From assembly GCF_036013525.1 (NCBI RefSeq), contig NZ_CP107853.1, positions 6,138,001-6,202,000 on the forward strand: DNA of 64,000 nt, in the 5' to 3' direction. This document shows positions 8,147-17,468 of this stretch, in pieces; positions within the stretch are counted from its first letter, which is position 1; each line of letters begins with the position of its first letter. The notes below the pieces were generated by a model. It had not been told where the DNA came from, made no database searches, and saw only the letters and a list, made by a program, of their open reading frames with translations. The DNA is from Nonomuraea sp. NBC_00507 (GTDB taxonomy: Bacteria > Actinomycetota > Actinomycetes > Streptosporangiales > Streptosporangiaceae). A program made the translations under genes and the position numbers.

Positions 8147-8767
8147 ATGGCGCAACCTCCGTATGTGGTGGTGCACGTGGGCGTGTCCGTCGACGGAGCG
8201 ACCACCGGGTTCCAGCCCGACGTGGCGAGGTTCTACCAGCTGGCCCAGACGTGGAGGGAAGACCTCACCCTGGCCGGCGCCGACACCATCCTCGCCCAGG
8301 AGGAAGCCCTGGCGCAGGGCGAGCGTCCCGGACCGGCCGAGGGCGGCCCGCTGCTGGCCGTCGTGGACGGCCGCGGCCGGGTCAGCCAGTGGGAGGCGCT
8401 CCGTGAGGCCGGCCACTGGTCCGACGTCGTCGCCCTGCACTGCGCGATTACTCCTCCGCGCCCGCCGGGGCGGCAGGTGCGCGAGCTCGTCACCGGCGCC
8501 GACCGCGTCGACCTCGCCGATGCCCTGCGGACGCTGGGCCGGGACGACGGCGTCAGAGTGGTGCGCGTCGACAGCGGCGGCGGGCTCACCGGCGCGCTGA
8601 TGACCGCCGGATTGGTGGACGAGATCAGCCTGCTCGTTCACCCATGCCTGGCCGGCGAGCGGGCCACCCGCTTCTGGTACGGCTCCGCGCCCGCCGCCGC
8701 GCCGCTCACTCTCGCCGCCGCCCAGAGCCTGCCCGACGGCCTGGTGTGGCTGCGCTATCACCGCTGA
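8147..8767 (+). CDS. RibD C-terminal/dihydrofolate-reductase-like reductase
   Basis: A 206-residue protein resembling the NADPH-dependent reductase domain of RibD (pyrimidine reductase). It begins with PYVVVHVGVSVDGATTG, the typical first strand and substrate loop, and has LTLAGADTILA and, near the C-terminus, SGGGLTGALMTAGLVDEISL followed by LLVHPCLAGE. These match the GGxxLxxxLLxxGLVDE and HPxxxGxG pattern of the family. Stand-alone members are common in actinobacteria and most have unknown substrates; a role in riboflavin synthesis is not implied because no rib genes are near. The last 10 bases overlap the convergent epimerase gene. Confidence 0.85.
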   Translation: MAQPPYVVVHVGVSVDGATTGFQPDVARFYQLAQTWREDLTLAGADTILAQEEALAQGERPGPAEGGPLLAVVDGRGRVSQWEALREAGHWSDVVALHCAITPPRPPGRQVRELVTGADRVDLADALRTLGRDDGVRVVRVDSGGGLTGALMTAGLVDEISLLVHPCLAGERATRFWYGSAPAAAPLTLAAAQSLPDGLVWLRYHR

Positions 8768-9642
8768 CGAGCGCGCCCGTCACCGTCCAGATAGTCGCGC
8801 CACGACCGCTTCGGGTTCCAGCCCAGCATGCGGTGGGCCTTCGCGCACGAGATGCCCGAAGCGTCGGGGCGGGCGAGCGGCCGCAGCTCGATCTGGTCAC
8901 CGAAGTACTGCCGCAGCGCCGCGGCGAAGTCGTGACCGCCCGCACTGTCCGGCGAGGCGATGTAGAAGACCTCGTGGCCGGGCAGCCGCGACTCGACGGC
9001 CAGGACGATGGCGTCGGCGAGGTCGTACACGTCGATGTAGCTCCACAGCCCGGCGCCGGCGAGGGAGGGGTCGCGGACCACCGGGCCGAGGTTGCGCTCA
9101 TAGTTGCCCTCGTGCTGGACCCAGCTCGGCCGCAGCGAGATGCACCTGATGTCGGAGCGGCGGACGGCGGCGTCCATGAGCTGCTCGCCGAAATGCTTGG
9201 CCAGCGCGTACGGGTCCTGCGGCCGGGCCGGATGCTCCTCATCGACCGGCGCGTAGTCGGGCAGGAATTTCCGTTCGGGGAAGAAGTATCCCGGGACGGT
9301 CTCGCTGGAGATGTTCACGAACCGCGGCACACCGAACCGCACGGCCGCCTCGATCATGTTGAACGTCGACATCAGGTTGTTCTGGAACACCACATGCGGC
9401 GGGTTGTGCGTCGGGTCCGGGAGAGCGGCGGCGTGCACCACCGCCTCGGCCCCGCGGACCACGGCGAACGCCTGCCCGGCATCGGTCAGGTCGGCCTGCA
9501 GGTAGCGGGGCTCACCCGGCTCGTCCCGCTCCCAGACCGGGCGGGTGAGGTCGACGGCGGTCACCTCGTGACCGGCCTCCATCAACGCCTTGACAGCCGC
9601 ACGCCCGACCTTGCCGTGGGCTCCTGTGACGACGACGCGCAT
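8758..9642 (-). CDS. NAD-dependent epimerase/dehydratase family protein
   Basis: A 294-residue extended short-chain dehydrogenase. The cofactor site is VVTGAHGKVGRAAVK at the N-terminus (GxxGxxG), followed by an acidic residue at the end of the second strand (VTAVDLT) that favours NAD. The catalytic Tyr and Lys are in YALAKHFGEQL. Downstream is SLRPSWVQHEGNY, the substrate-side region. It resembles sugar-nucleotide epimerases or uronate dehydrogenases; the substrate is not determinable. ATG 9642 is used because GGAG lies upstream at normal spacing; an extension to 9672 has no support. It is convergent with the reductase gene. Confidence 0.85.
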   Translation of the reverse strand: MRVVVTGAHGKVGRAAVKALMEAGHEVTAVDLTRPVWERDEPGEPRYLQADLTDAGQAFAVVRGAEAVVHAAALPDPTHNPPHVVFQNNLMSTFNMIEAAVRFGVPRFVNISSETVPGYFFPERKFLPDYAPVDEEHPARPQDPYALAKHFGEQLMDAAVRRSDIRCISLRPSWVQHEGNYERNLGPVVRDPSLAGAGLWSYIDVYDLADAIVLAVESRLPGHEVFYIASPDSAGGHDFAAALRQYFGDQIELRPLARPDASGISCAKAHRMLGWNPKRSWRDYLDGDGRARQR

Positions 9643-9706
9643 GGGTGACTCCTTCAGTGAGCGACCCGACAAGCCTAGATCTCCGCGCGGCCGGCCGGAG
9701 ACGCCG

Positions 9707-12700
9707 CTACCCCACTCCGATGGCCGCGAGCGTGGAGCCCGTGCGGGTCTTGGTGACCTTGAGCTGAGCGGTGATCCGGGAACGCAGCTCGGCCACGTGG
9801 CTGACGATGCCCACCGCCCGGCCCCCGTCGCGCAGCCCGTCCAGGATGTCGAGCACGCCGTCCAGCGTGTCCTCGTCCAGGGTGCCGAAGCCTTCGTCCA
9901 CGAACAGCGTGCCGATCTCCGCGCCGCCCGCCTCCGCCGTGACCACGTCGGCCAGGCCCAGCGCCAGGGCCAGTGAGGTGATGAAGCTCTCGCCGCCCGA
10001 CAGGGTCGCCGGGTCCCGGTCGACGCCGGTCCACCCGTCCGCCACGCGCAACCCGAGCCCGCCGCCCGATCTCCCCCGCGAGCCGGCCGTCTTGCGCAGG
10101 TCGTGCCGCAGCAGGTAGCGGCCGGCGGACATGTGGTCCAGGCGCTCGTTCGCGGCGTCCACCACCTGCCGCAGCCGCTCGCCGAGCACGTAGGAGGTCA
10201 GGCTCATGCTCCACTGGTTATCGCTGGACGTGCCGCCGGCCAGCGCGGCCATGCGCTCGGCCAGCCGGTGCCGGTCGGCCGCCGGGCGCCACCGCTCGAC
10301 GCACGCCGTCAACTCGCCGTGCAGCTCTTCCAGGCGGCGCGCCCGGGCCGCCGCGCGGTCGCGGGCGCTGGCCAGCCTCGTGTACGCCGCCTCCGCCCCA
10401 TCCCGCTCGGCGCCGATCGCCGCCAGATCGGGCACGGGCTCGGCCGCGGCGGCGGCCAGCTCGGGATCGGCCAGCGTCTTGGTGACGGCGGCGTGCTCGT
10501 CGTCCAGCCGCCGCAGCCGCTCCGCTTTGTCCTCGCGCTCGGCCTGGCTCCTGTATGCGGCCTGCGCGTCCGGCACGTCCGCGAACCCTGCTGCGAGCGC
10601 CGCTTCCTGAGCCTGCCGGCGGGCCCTGTCCAGCTCGTCGGCGGCCGCCACCGCCGCCTGCGTGGCCTCCAGCGCCTCGCGCAGCAACTCGGCCTCGTCG
10701 CCGAGCCTGGACAGGCGGGCGGTGATCGTCGTGTCGTCGCCACGCGCGGCATCCAGCCTGGCGCCGAGCCGCGCGGCGTCACCGCTCAGCTCCTCATGCC
10801 TGGTGCGGCACGCCGCCAGCCGCGCGGCCACCCTCCGGCCCTGCTCCTCCAGCTCCGAACGCTCCCGCCCGAGCCCGGCCGCCTCCTGCGCCAGCCGCGG
10901 CTCCCCGCGGGCCGACGCCTGAAGCCTGCCCAGCTCCCGCTCGGTCGCATCGAGGACCGCCACGCCATCCAGCTCGCCCCCGGCACCGGCCCGCACGTCA
11001 CGTGCACCGGAATGCCGGCCCCCGGCCGCAGGGCCGGCGTCCGTCACGCCGGAAACGTCGGCGACGCCACCGCACCCCTGGACCGCGTCCGCCGCCGATG
11101 GCGTGCCGTCGGCGACCGAGCGGGTCACCGCCCCGATGTTGTCGGTGGCCGAGCGGACCTCCGCCGCGATGTTGTCGGTGGCCGAGTGGGCCTCCGCGTC
11201 GAGGCTGTCGGTGGCCGAGCGGACCTCCGTCCCGATGCTGGCGGTGAGGCGAGAGCGGAGGCGGGCCCGTTCGGTTGCCAGGCGGGTGCGGTGGGCGTGC
11301 TGGGCGGCGAGTGCCTCGGCGATCTCCCTGGTCTGCTCCCTGACGCGTTCGCGTTCGGCTTCGGCCCGGTCGAGCGCGGCGGCCAGGGCGGGTTCGCGGT
11401 CGGCCACCGCCTGGAGGCGGGCCAGCTCCTCCTCGGCCTGCTGGACGGCGGCCTCGGCGGAGTCGGGGTCCAGGCCGCCCGCGGCCTCGACCGCGGCGGC
11501 GTGCCGGGACTCGAGCGAGGCGAGGACGCGTTCGGCCGCCTCCCGCTCGGCCAGGGCGACCTCGTGCGCGTCCTCCGCCTCCCGCTCGTCGTCGGCCGAC
11601 GGTGCGCTGGGAGCAGGCGACGCCGGCTGGGGGTGGTGGTCCGAGCCGCAGACCGCGCACGGGCGGCCGTCCGCGAGGTCGCGGGCCAGCTCCGCCGCCA
11701 TGCCGTCCATGCGGGCCTGGCGCAGGTCGAGCCAGCGTTCGCGGAGCGTCTGGGCGTGGTCCACGAGCACCTGGTGCGCGGCGGCCGCCGCGTCCAACTC
11801 GGCGGCCAGGGCGTCGCGGCGGTGGGTCGCCTCCAGCGCGGCCCGCGCCGCGTCGAGGTCCGCGGCGGCCGCCGGGATGGCCGCCGCCTGCGCGCGCGCC
11901 TGCGCCAGAGCCGCGCCGGCATCGGCGACGCGCTCGGGTAGCTCGGCGTCGGCGGCGGATGCCTCGGCCTCGCGCTGCGCCAGCGCGTCGAGCTCCACGG
12001 CCAGCCCGGCCAGCTCCCGCTCGACCTCGATCAGGTCCGCCGCTGCGTCGCGAACGGCCTGCACGGCGGGGATCCTGGCGGCGTCCGCCCGCGCCTGGGC
12101 CAGCCTGCCCTCGGCCTGCTCGATGAGCCCGGGCAGGAGGGCCAGCCGGGCCGCGACAGTGTCGTCGTCGGCGACCAGCTCGGCGAGCTCCGCCTCCACG
12201 CGCAGGAGGTCTCGCCGGACGACGGAGAGCCTGGCCTCCTCGGTGAGCAGCTCGGACAGCCGCGCGATCTCCGCCTGCCGCTGCCGCTCCAACAACGCCA
12301 GCTCGCTCACCGAGGGCGCCCCAAGAGCGGCCGGTGTCCCCACCACAGCGCCGTCGGCACGGCTAGCGCCGTCGGCACAGAACGCGCCGTCGGCACGGCC
12401 AGCGCCTTCCGCACGGCCAGCGCCATCGGCACGGAACGTGCCACCTGCCCGGGCAGTGCGGCCGTTTGCGAGGCCGAGGTCGGGGCCTGGGTCGGGGTTC
12501 GGGAGAGCGCCGGATAAGAAGGGCCGGGCCTGGGACGAGACGTCGGAGTCCGGAGGGGCGTCCGGCGGGAGGGGGTGGGCACGGGCCTGAGGGTCGGCGG
12601 CCATGGTGGCGGATAGGAGAGGACGGGCACGGGCCTGAGGGTCGGCGGCCATGGCGGCGGACAGGAGGGGACGGGCTCGGGACAGGGCGTCGGCGGCCAT

Positions 12701-13858
12701 GGTGCGGGTCTTGGCGGCGGCCTCTTCGCGTTGCCTGGTCGCGGTGATGAGGGGGATCACGCGGTCGGCTCGGGCGGCGTCGTCGAGGATGGCCTGCAGG
12801 TCGGCTCGTTCGTCGGCGCGCTCGTCGAGCGTGCGGCGGGCGGTGAGGGCCTCGCCGTAGCGGCGTTGCCGGTCGGCGAGGGCGGCGGCCTGGTCGAAGC
12901 GCAGGCGCGCCGCACGCAACACCTGCCCCGCCGTCTCGTGGTCCTCATCAGTCCGCACCACGGCGGCCCGCGCGGCGTCGAGCAACGCCCCGGCCCATCG
13001 CAACGGGTCCGCGTCGGGTGTCGGCGGCACATCTCCACCGTCGCCGGACCGACCGGCCGGGCCGGTGCCAGAAGCCGAAGGCACGTCGAAGGGAGCCAGC
13101 GGGGGCCCGGTCGGAGCGCGGGTCGCGGGCGCGAGTGCGGTGCGGAGGTCGCCGCCCGCCGCCTCTTCTACGCGCTGGATGCGGAGGTCGTCGCCCGCGG
13201 CCTCCTCTACGCGCTGGATGGCGAAGTCCACCTGTTGCCGCAGGTCCTGGGCCGCTCGCCAGGCCAGCTTGCGCTGCTCGGCCAGCCACGACTCCGCCGC
13301 CGTGAACACCTTGACCGTGAACAGCCGCTCCAGCAGCTTCGCCCTTTCTTCCCCGTCCGCCCGTAGGAACTTGGCGAAATCCCCCTGGGGCAGCATGGCC
13401 ACCTGCCAGAACTGGTCGGCGTTCATGCCGAGCAGCCCGCCCACCAGATCTCCTGCCTCGTCCAGCCGGGTCGTCAGGCCATGCCAGGAGGTCCCGTGCC
13501 GCTCCGAGACGACGACCTTGGCCTTCTCCTCCGTGAACCCCGTGCCCCGCAGTTTGGGCCGCTGCCAGGAGGGCGAGCGCTGGATGCGGAGTAAGCGGCC
13601 GCGGATCGACACCTCCAGGGTGACCGACGGTCCGGCCGAGGACGGGGCGTGGTCGCAGCGCAGGCTGCGGGCGCTGTTGCGTTGCCCGGGGACCTGTCCG
13701 TAGAGGGCGAAGCACAACGCGTCGAGGATCGTGGTCTTGCCCGCCCCGGTGGGTCCGTGGACGAGGAAGAGGCCGGCCTCGGCCAGGGCGTCGAAATCGA
13801 CCGTCTCGGTGCCGGGGAAGGACCCGAACGCCGTCAGCGTGAGCCGGTGCGGCCGCAT
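9707..13858 (-). CDS. sbcC: Exonuclease SbcC (SMC-like ATPase), enlarged
   Basis: ATPase and coiled-coil subunit of the SbcCD nuclease, which opens hairpins and blocked DNA ends. The N-terminal head has HGPTGAGKTTILDAL (Walker A, about residue 35) and QNSARSLR-type DNA-end sensing sequence nearby; the coiled-coil apex has the zinc hook CAVC near residue 735; the C-terminal head has the ABC signature LSGGESF and Walker B LFVDEGFGTLDED. At 1383 residues it is some 300 longer than usual. The excess lies in low-complexity stretches rich in Ala, Gly, Pro and Asp around residues 215-300, 395-520 and 875-980, including tandem repeats. Its ATG directly follows the sbcD stop codon (TAGATG), so the two are coupled. 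Confidence 0.93.
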   Translation of the reverse strand: MRPHRLTLTAFGSFPGTETVDFDALAEAGLFLVHGPTGAGKTTILDALCFALYGQVPGQRNSARSLRCDHAPSSAGPSVTLEVSIRGRLLRIQRSPSWQRPKLRGTGFTEEKAKVVVSERHGTSWHGLTTRLDEAGDLVGGLLGMNADQFWQVAMLPQGDFAKFLRADGEERAKLLERLFTVKVFTAAESWLAEQRKLAWRAAQDLRQQVDFAIQRVEEAAGDDLRIQRVEEAAGGDLRTALAPATRAPTGPPLAPFDVPSASGTGPAGRSGDGGDVPPTPDADPLRWAGALLDAARAAVVRTDEDHETAGQVLRAARLRFDQAAALADRQRRYGEALTARRTLDERADERADLQAILDDAARADRVIPLITATRQREEAAAKTRTMAADALSRARPLLSAAMAADPQARARPLLSATMAADPQARAHPLPPDAPPDSDVSSQARPFLSGALPNPDPGPDLGLANGRTARAGGTFRADGAGRAEGAGRADGAFCADGASRADGAVVGTPAALGAPSVSELALLERQRQAEIARLSELLTEEARLSVVRRDLLRVEAELAELVADDDTVAARLALLPGLIEQAEGRLAQARADAARIPAVQAVRDAAADLIEVERELAGLAVELDALAQREAEASAADAELPERVADAGAALAQARAQAAAIPAAAADLDAARAALEATHRRDALAAELDAAAAAHQVLVDHAQTLRERWLDLRQARMDGMAAELARDLADGRPCAVCGSDHHPQPASPAPSAPSADDEREAEDAHEVALAEREAAERVLASLESRHAAAVEAAGGLDPDSAEAAVQQAEEELARLQAVADREPALAAALDRAEAERERVREQTREIAEALAAQHAHRTRLATERARLRSRLTASIGTEVRSATDSLDAEAHSATDNIAAEVRSATDNIGAVTRSVADGTPSAADAVQGCGGVADVSGVTDAGPAAGGRHSGARDVRAGAGGELDGVAVLDATERELGRLQASARGEPRLAQEAAGLGRERSELEEQGRRVAARLAACRTRHEELSGDAARLGARLDAARGDDTTITARLSRLGDEAELLREALEATQAAVAAADELDRARRQAQEAALAAGFADVPDAQAAYRSQAEREDKAERLRRLDDEHAAVTKTLADPELAAAAAEPVPDLAAIGAERDGAEAAYTRLASARDRAAARARRLEELHGELTACVERWRPAADRHRLAERMAALAGGTSSDNQWSMSLTSYVLGERLRQVVDAANERLDHMSAGRYLLRHDLRKTAGSRGRSGGGLGLRVADGWTGVDRDPATLSGGESFITSLALALGLADVVTAEAGGAEIGTLFVDEGFGTLDEDTLDGVLDILDGLRDGGRAVGIVSHVAELRSRITAQLKVTKTRTGSTLAAIGVG
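11103..11240 (-). repeat. 33-bp tandem repeat inside sbcC
   Basis: Three to four imperfect 33-bp units encode SATDSLDAEAH, SATDNIAAEVR and SATDNIGAVTR, then a degenerate copy. They interrupt the coiled-coil arm on the C-terminal side of the zinc hook. The unit length keeps the frame and adds 11 residues, equal to one hendecad of a coiled coil, so the arm might tolerate it as extra helix. Confidence 0.75.
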
Positions 13859-14968
13859 CTATGCCATCGTCTCCTTCGCCCTCGACGCCTCGATGGCCTG
13901 TCTTAGCAGGTCTTCCTCCTCAGGTGCGGCAGGCTCGCCGCGAACCTCCTTGACGAAATCGAGCGCCACCTCCGCCTCGGGCCGCCCGCTCACGCGCAGG
14001 GGCTGGGCCGATGGCACTGCGCCGACGGGGTCGAAGGAGAGCGCGAGGGTGTGGGGGAAGCGGGCGCGCAACCGGTCCATGGCGGACTTGGGGCGGACGG
14101 CGTCGGTGAGGGTGATCTGCAGCCAATGACCTTCGAGATCGGCATATTTCGGGTTTGTCAGCAGCTCTTCCAACTCCCCGCGCAGCCGCCCGACGGGCCG
14201 GGGCACCGGCGCCGGCACGAACGCGATCGAAGAGCCCAGCTCCACCAGCCACGACCCCTTGACCTGCCCCACCTCGGAGAAGGAGTAGGCCAGCGGCGAC
14301 CCGGAGTAACGCACGGTCTCCGCCATGCGCTGCCGCCCGTGCAGGTGCCCCAGCGCCACGTAGTCCACCCCGTCGAAGGCCGCCAGCGGCACGTGGGCCA
14401 CCCCGCCGACGCTGATGTCCCGCTCGCTGTCGCTGGCCTGCCCTCCGGTCACGAAGCAGTGGGCCAGCACCACCGACGCGCGACGGCCTGCGGAATCGGC
14501 CCTGACCCGGTCCATCGCGTACGTGATCGCGGCGGTGTGACTGCGGTCGGCCAGCTCCCACGGCGCGCGGACCAGCTCCGGCTCCAGGTAGGGGATGCCG
14601 TAGAAGGCCACCCCGTCCACCAGCACCGGCTCCCAGGCGAGATCCTGCACCGTGCGCACGTGCACCCCGGCCGCCTCGAACAACGCCGAGCCGAACCGCA
14701 ACCGCAGCGCCGAGTCGTGGTTGCCGCTGATCAGCACCACCCGCGCCCCCGCCGACACCAGCCGGCCGAGCGCCTCGTCCAGCAGGGCGACCGCGTCGAC
14801 CGGCGGCAACGCCCGGTCGTAGACGTCGCCGGCGACCGCGACCACGTCGACCCGCTCGGCCCGCACCGTCTCCACCAGGTGATCGACGAATGCCGCCTGC
14901 GCGGCGAGCAGGCTCTCGCGGTGGAAGGTGCGCCCCAGATGCCAGTCGGAGGTGTGCAGGATCCGCAT
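13859..14968 (-). CDS. sbcD: Exonuclease SbcD (Mre11-like nuclease)
   Basis: A 369-residue metallophosphoesterase nuclease that partners SbcC. The metal-binding motifs are in order: HTSDWHLGR (Asp8, His10), VAGDVYDR (Asp48), SGNHDS (Asn83, His84), and later histidines in AHCF and ALGHLHGRQ. The C-terminal capping region follows from about residue 260. It is the first gene of a two-gene operon with sbcC. An alpha/beta hydrolase gene is divergent, about 100 bp away. The length and motif spacing are normal; no strong ribosome binding site is visible before ATG 14968. Confidence 0.93.
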   Translation of the reverse strand: MRILHTSDWHLGRTFHRESLLAAQAAFVDHLVETVRAERVDVVAVAGDVYDRALPPVDAVALLDEALGRLVSAGARVVLISGNHDSALRLRFGSALFEAAGVHVRTVQDLAWEPVLVDGVAFYGIPYLEPELVRAPWELADRSHTAAITYAMDRVRADSAGRRASVVLAHCFVTGGQASDSERDISVGGVAHVPLAAFDGVDYVALGHLHGRQRMAETVRYSGSPLAYSFSEVGQVKGSWLVELGSSIAFVPAPVPRPVGRLRGELEELLTNPKYADLEGHWLQITLTDAVRPKSAMDRLRARFPHTLALSFDPVGAVPSAQPLRVSGRPEAEVALDFVKEVRGEPAAPEEEDLLRQAIEASRAKETMA

Positions 14969-15065
14969 GTCGCAGGAAGCTAACAGTTCTCACCGACAAA
15001 AGCGGTCCCTGTAGCCCCACCCGCCAGGAGTAGGCTGGAAGATCGGAGCGGGCAAAACAACGCAC

Positions 15066-16571
15066 ATGGGGAGGCCGATGCGCACAGGCCGTGGCACCTT
15101 GAGCGTAGCCGCCGGTCTGGTGCTGGTGGCTCTTGCGACGGTCGGCTATGTGTTGCCGCCCGCGTTCGATCCGCCGCCGCTCAAGGTGGATCCAGCTTTC
15201 CAGGCGATCGCGCCGCAGCCGGCGGGCGAAGTGCGGCCGGTGGTGGCGCTCGCGCCTGTCCGCAGGCAGGAGATCTCGCTTCCCGCCGAAAGTCAGCGGC
15301 TGGAAGGCACGCTGCGGATGCCCATGACGCCCGGGCGGCATCCGGCGATGGTGTTCGTGTCGGGGTCGGGCAACGGCTCGCGCACGGAGTTCACGCCGCA
15401 GGCGGAGTTCCTGGCCAAGGCGGGCGTGGTGACGATCGCGTTCGACAAGCGCACGATCGGCTACAACTTCCGCGAGCGCGACTTCGGGCTGCTCGCCGAC
15501 GACGCGCTGCGCATGGTGGAGTATCTGCGCACGCTGCCCGAGGTGGATCCCACGCGGGTCGGGATCTGGGGCGTCAGCGAGGGCGGCTGGGTGGTCCCGA
15601 TCGCGGCCGCCAAGAGCGCGGCGGTGGGCTTCGTGGTGCTGGTGTCCTCGCCGAACGTCTCGCCGCTGCGTCAGGTCGCCTGGGCGCTGAACGAGCAGCT
15701 GCTCAGGCTGCGTGCCCCGGTCGGCGCGCGCGACCTGCTGACCAGGGCGATGGGCGGCGTCGGCTTCAACTTCCTGCGTTACGACGCGATGCCCGCTTTA
15801 AGCCAGATCAAGCAGCCGGTCCTGGCGTTCTACGGCACCACCGACCCCTCGATCCCCTTCGTCGAGTCCACCAAGGCGCTCATCACGGCCATGGACAAGG
15901 CGGGCAACGACCACTACACGATCCGGTTCATGGCCAAGGGCGACCACGCCATGCGGGTCCAGGGCGGCCCGTTCACCCAGGGCTACCTGGAGACCCTCAC
16001 CAACTGGATCACCGGCCTGCCCACCACCGCCAAGCCCGCGATCCACATGGCGGGCGCCACCCCGGTGCAGCGGTTCGAGGCCAGCGACGTGCCCGAGGCA
16101 CCCTGGTACGCGGGCGGCACGATGCTGGGCCTGACGATCTGCCTGGCCGCGGTCGGCTACGTGGCCGGACCCGTCGCCGCCGTCCTCGTACGGCTGCGCG
16201 GCCGCAGCCACCTGACCGTCGAGAGCAACGCCCGTCTGTGGCGGCCGATCAGGCGGCGGCTGGTCAGGATCGCGTGGACCAGCCTGGGCCTGCTGGTGTC
16301 GGTGGTGGCGTTCATCGCGCTGCTGGTGATGTTCTCGATCAACCAGGCCGGGGCCTGGCCGGCCGTGCTGGCCGGGTGGCTGGTCGTGCGAGTGCTGGCC
16401 GTGCTCATGCTGATCCAGGAGGTCACGGCGGTGGCGGCGTTCGTGTCGGCGCTGCGCGAGGGCATGCAGCCGAGCCGCTGGCAGCATGTCGCGGTCGCGG
16501 GCGTGCTGGGCGGCACCGGGCTGCTGATGGTGGCGGCGGCCTACTACGGGCTGTTCTCGTTCCCCTGGTAG
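15066..16571 (+). CDS. Membrane-anchored alpha/beta hydrolase
   Basis: A 501-residue protein with an N-terminal membrane anchor (LSVAAGLVLVALATVGYVLP, residues about 13-32), an extracytoplasmic alpha/beta hydrolase domain and a C-terminal membrane domain of about four segments from residue 350. The hydrolase part has FVSGSGNGSRTEF (oxyanion-type loop), the nucleophile elbow GVSEGGW, FYGTTDPSIPF with a candidate acid Asp, and GDHAMRV with the likely catalytic His. The family resembles peptidase S9/BAAT-like hydrolases; the substrate is unknown. Joining a secreted-side hydrolase to several C-terminal helices suggests action on a lipid or envelope substrate, which is inference. ATG 15078 is an alternative start. 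The 3' end overlaps the convergent hydrolase gene by 28 bases. Confidence 0.78.
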   Translation: MGRPMRTGRGTLSVAAGLVLVALATVGYVLPPAFDPPPLKVDPAFQAIAPQPAGEVRPVVALAPVRRQEISLPAESQRLEGTLRMPMTPGRHPAMVFVSGSGNGSRTEFTPQAEFLAKAGVVTIAFDKRTIGYNFRERDFGLLADDALRMVEYLRTLPEVDPTRVGIWGVSEGGWVVPIAAAKSAAVGFVVLVSSPNVSPLRQVAWALNEQLLRLRAPVGARDLLTRAMGGVGFNFLRYDAMPALSQIKQPVLAFYGTTDPSIPFVESTKALITAMDKAGNDHYTIRFMAKGDHAMRVQGGPFTQGYLETLTNWITGLPTTAKPAIHMAGATPVQRFEASDVPEAPWYAGGTMLGLTICLAAVGYVAGPVAAVLVRLRGRSHLTVESNARLWRPIRRRLVRIAWTSLGLLVSVVAFIALLVMFSINQAGAWPAVLAGWLVVRVLAVLMLIQEVTAVAAFVSALREGMQPSRWQHVAVAGVLGGTGLLMVAAAYYGLFSFPW

Positions 16572-17467
16572 AGGAAGGCGTTCATCCAGCGGTCGAGCTC
16601 GGCGAACACCTGCTTGCGCACGGGCTCGGCCGACAACACCAGGTCGTGCACGCCGTCCTGGATGCGGACGCACGTGACGTGCGGCCCGACGGAGGTGGCC
16701 CAGCGGGCGATCTGCCGCGGGTCGAGCACGACGTCGGCCGAGCGCGCCTCCGGGACGAAGTCGCGCACCTTCAGGCCCGTCGTCGAGCAGAGCACCAGGA
16801 CGGGCACGTCAACCGCGAGACCCGCGTGCAGGCGGCGCTGGGCGCGGCGGATGGCGGCCAGCCACGTGGCGTGCACCGCGAACCCGCCCAGCGGCTTGAG
16901 CTCCAGGTCGTAGTCCCATTCGCCGTGGTGATCGCGGTGCAGGGTCTGCCCGTACGCGGTGCTGATGCCCAGCGGGAGCGCCCTGCGCGTGTACGACATC
17001 GGCGTCTTGAGCAGGTCGGCCGCCAGGCGGAGCGGCGCGGGCACATTGAGGTCGAAGAACGGGCTGTTGAGCACGAGACCCTGCACCAGGCCGCGGCCGC
17101 GCACCCGGTCGGCCCACAGCGGGGCGATCAGGCCGCCGGTCGAGTGCGCGTTGATCGTCAGCTCGTCGTGGTCCCGCCTGATGATCCGTACGGCCTCGTC
17201 GATCTCGGGGAAGTAGTCGGTGACGCTCCTGATCAGGCCCCTGGTCTGGTGCGGCAGCAACGAGCGGCCGTATTTACGCAGGTCGAGCGCATAGAAGTCG
17301 ACGCCGCGCTGAAGGTAGTAGTCGGCCAGGTGGTCCTGGAAGAAGTAGTCGGTGAACCCGTGCAGGTAGAGCACTGCCTTGCGGGATCCGGCCGTCCTGG
17401 AGACCAGCGTCGCGACGACCTCGCCCTCGAAGTCGTCCGGGAGTCGCAGCGTGGTGACCTCGTACAT
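16544..17467 (-). CDS. Alpha/beta hydrolase (serine lipase/lysophospholipase-like)
   Basis: A 307-residue cytosolic alpha/beta hydrolase. VLYLHGFTDYFFQDHLADYY carries the oxyanion HGF motif and NAHSTGGLIAPLWADR the nucleophile serine. A candidate acid lies in VLVLCSTTGLKVRDF, and the C-terminal His in IQDGVHDLVLS. FYALDLRKYGRSL before the nucleophile is typical of monoglyceride-lipase-like (serine aminopeptidase S33/hydrolase_4) proteins. No signal peptide is seen. The substrate is unknown. It overlaps the membrane hydrolase gene tail to tail by 28 bases. Start ATG 17467. Confidence 0.85.
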   Translation of the reverse strand: MYEVTTLRLPDDFEGEVVATLVSRTAGSRKAVLYLHGFTDYFFQDHLADYYLQRGVDFYALDLRKYGRSLLPHQTRGLIRSVTDYFPEIDEAVRIIRRDHDELTINAHSTGGLIAPLWADRVRGRGLVQGLVLNSPFFDLNVPAPLRLAADLLKTPMSYTRRALPLGISTAYGQTLHRDHHGEWDYDLELKPLGGFAVHATWLAAIRRAQRRLHAGLAVDVPVLVLCSTTGLKVRDFVPEARSADVVLDPRQIARWATSVGPHVTCVRIQDGVHDLVLSAEPVRKQVFAELDRWMNAFLYQGNENSP

Positions 17468-17468
17468 G

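Noticed and set aside
10103..11941. 612-residue plus-strand frame inside sbcC
   Set aside because: It is antisense to a gene with intact Walker and zinc-hook motifs; long opposite-strand frames are expected at this GC content.
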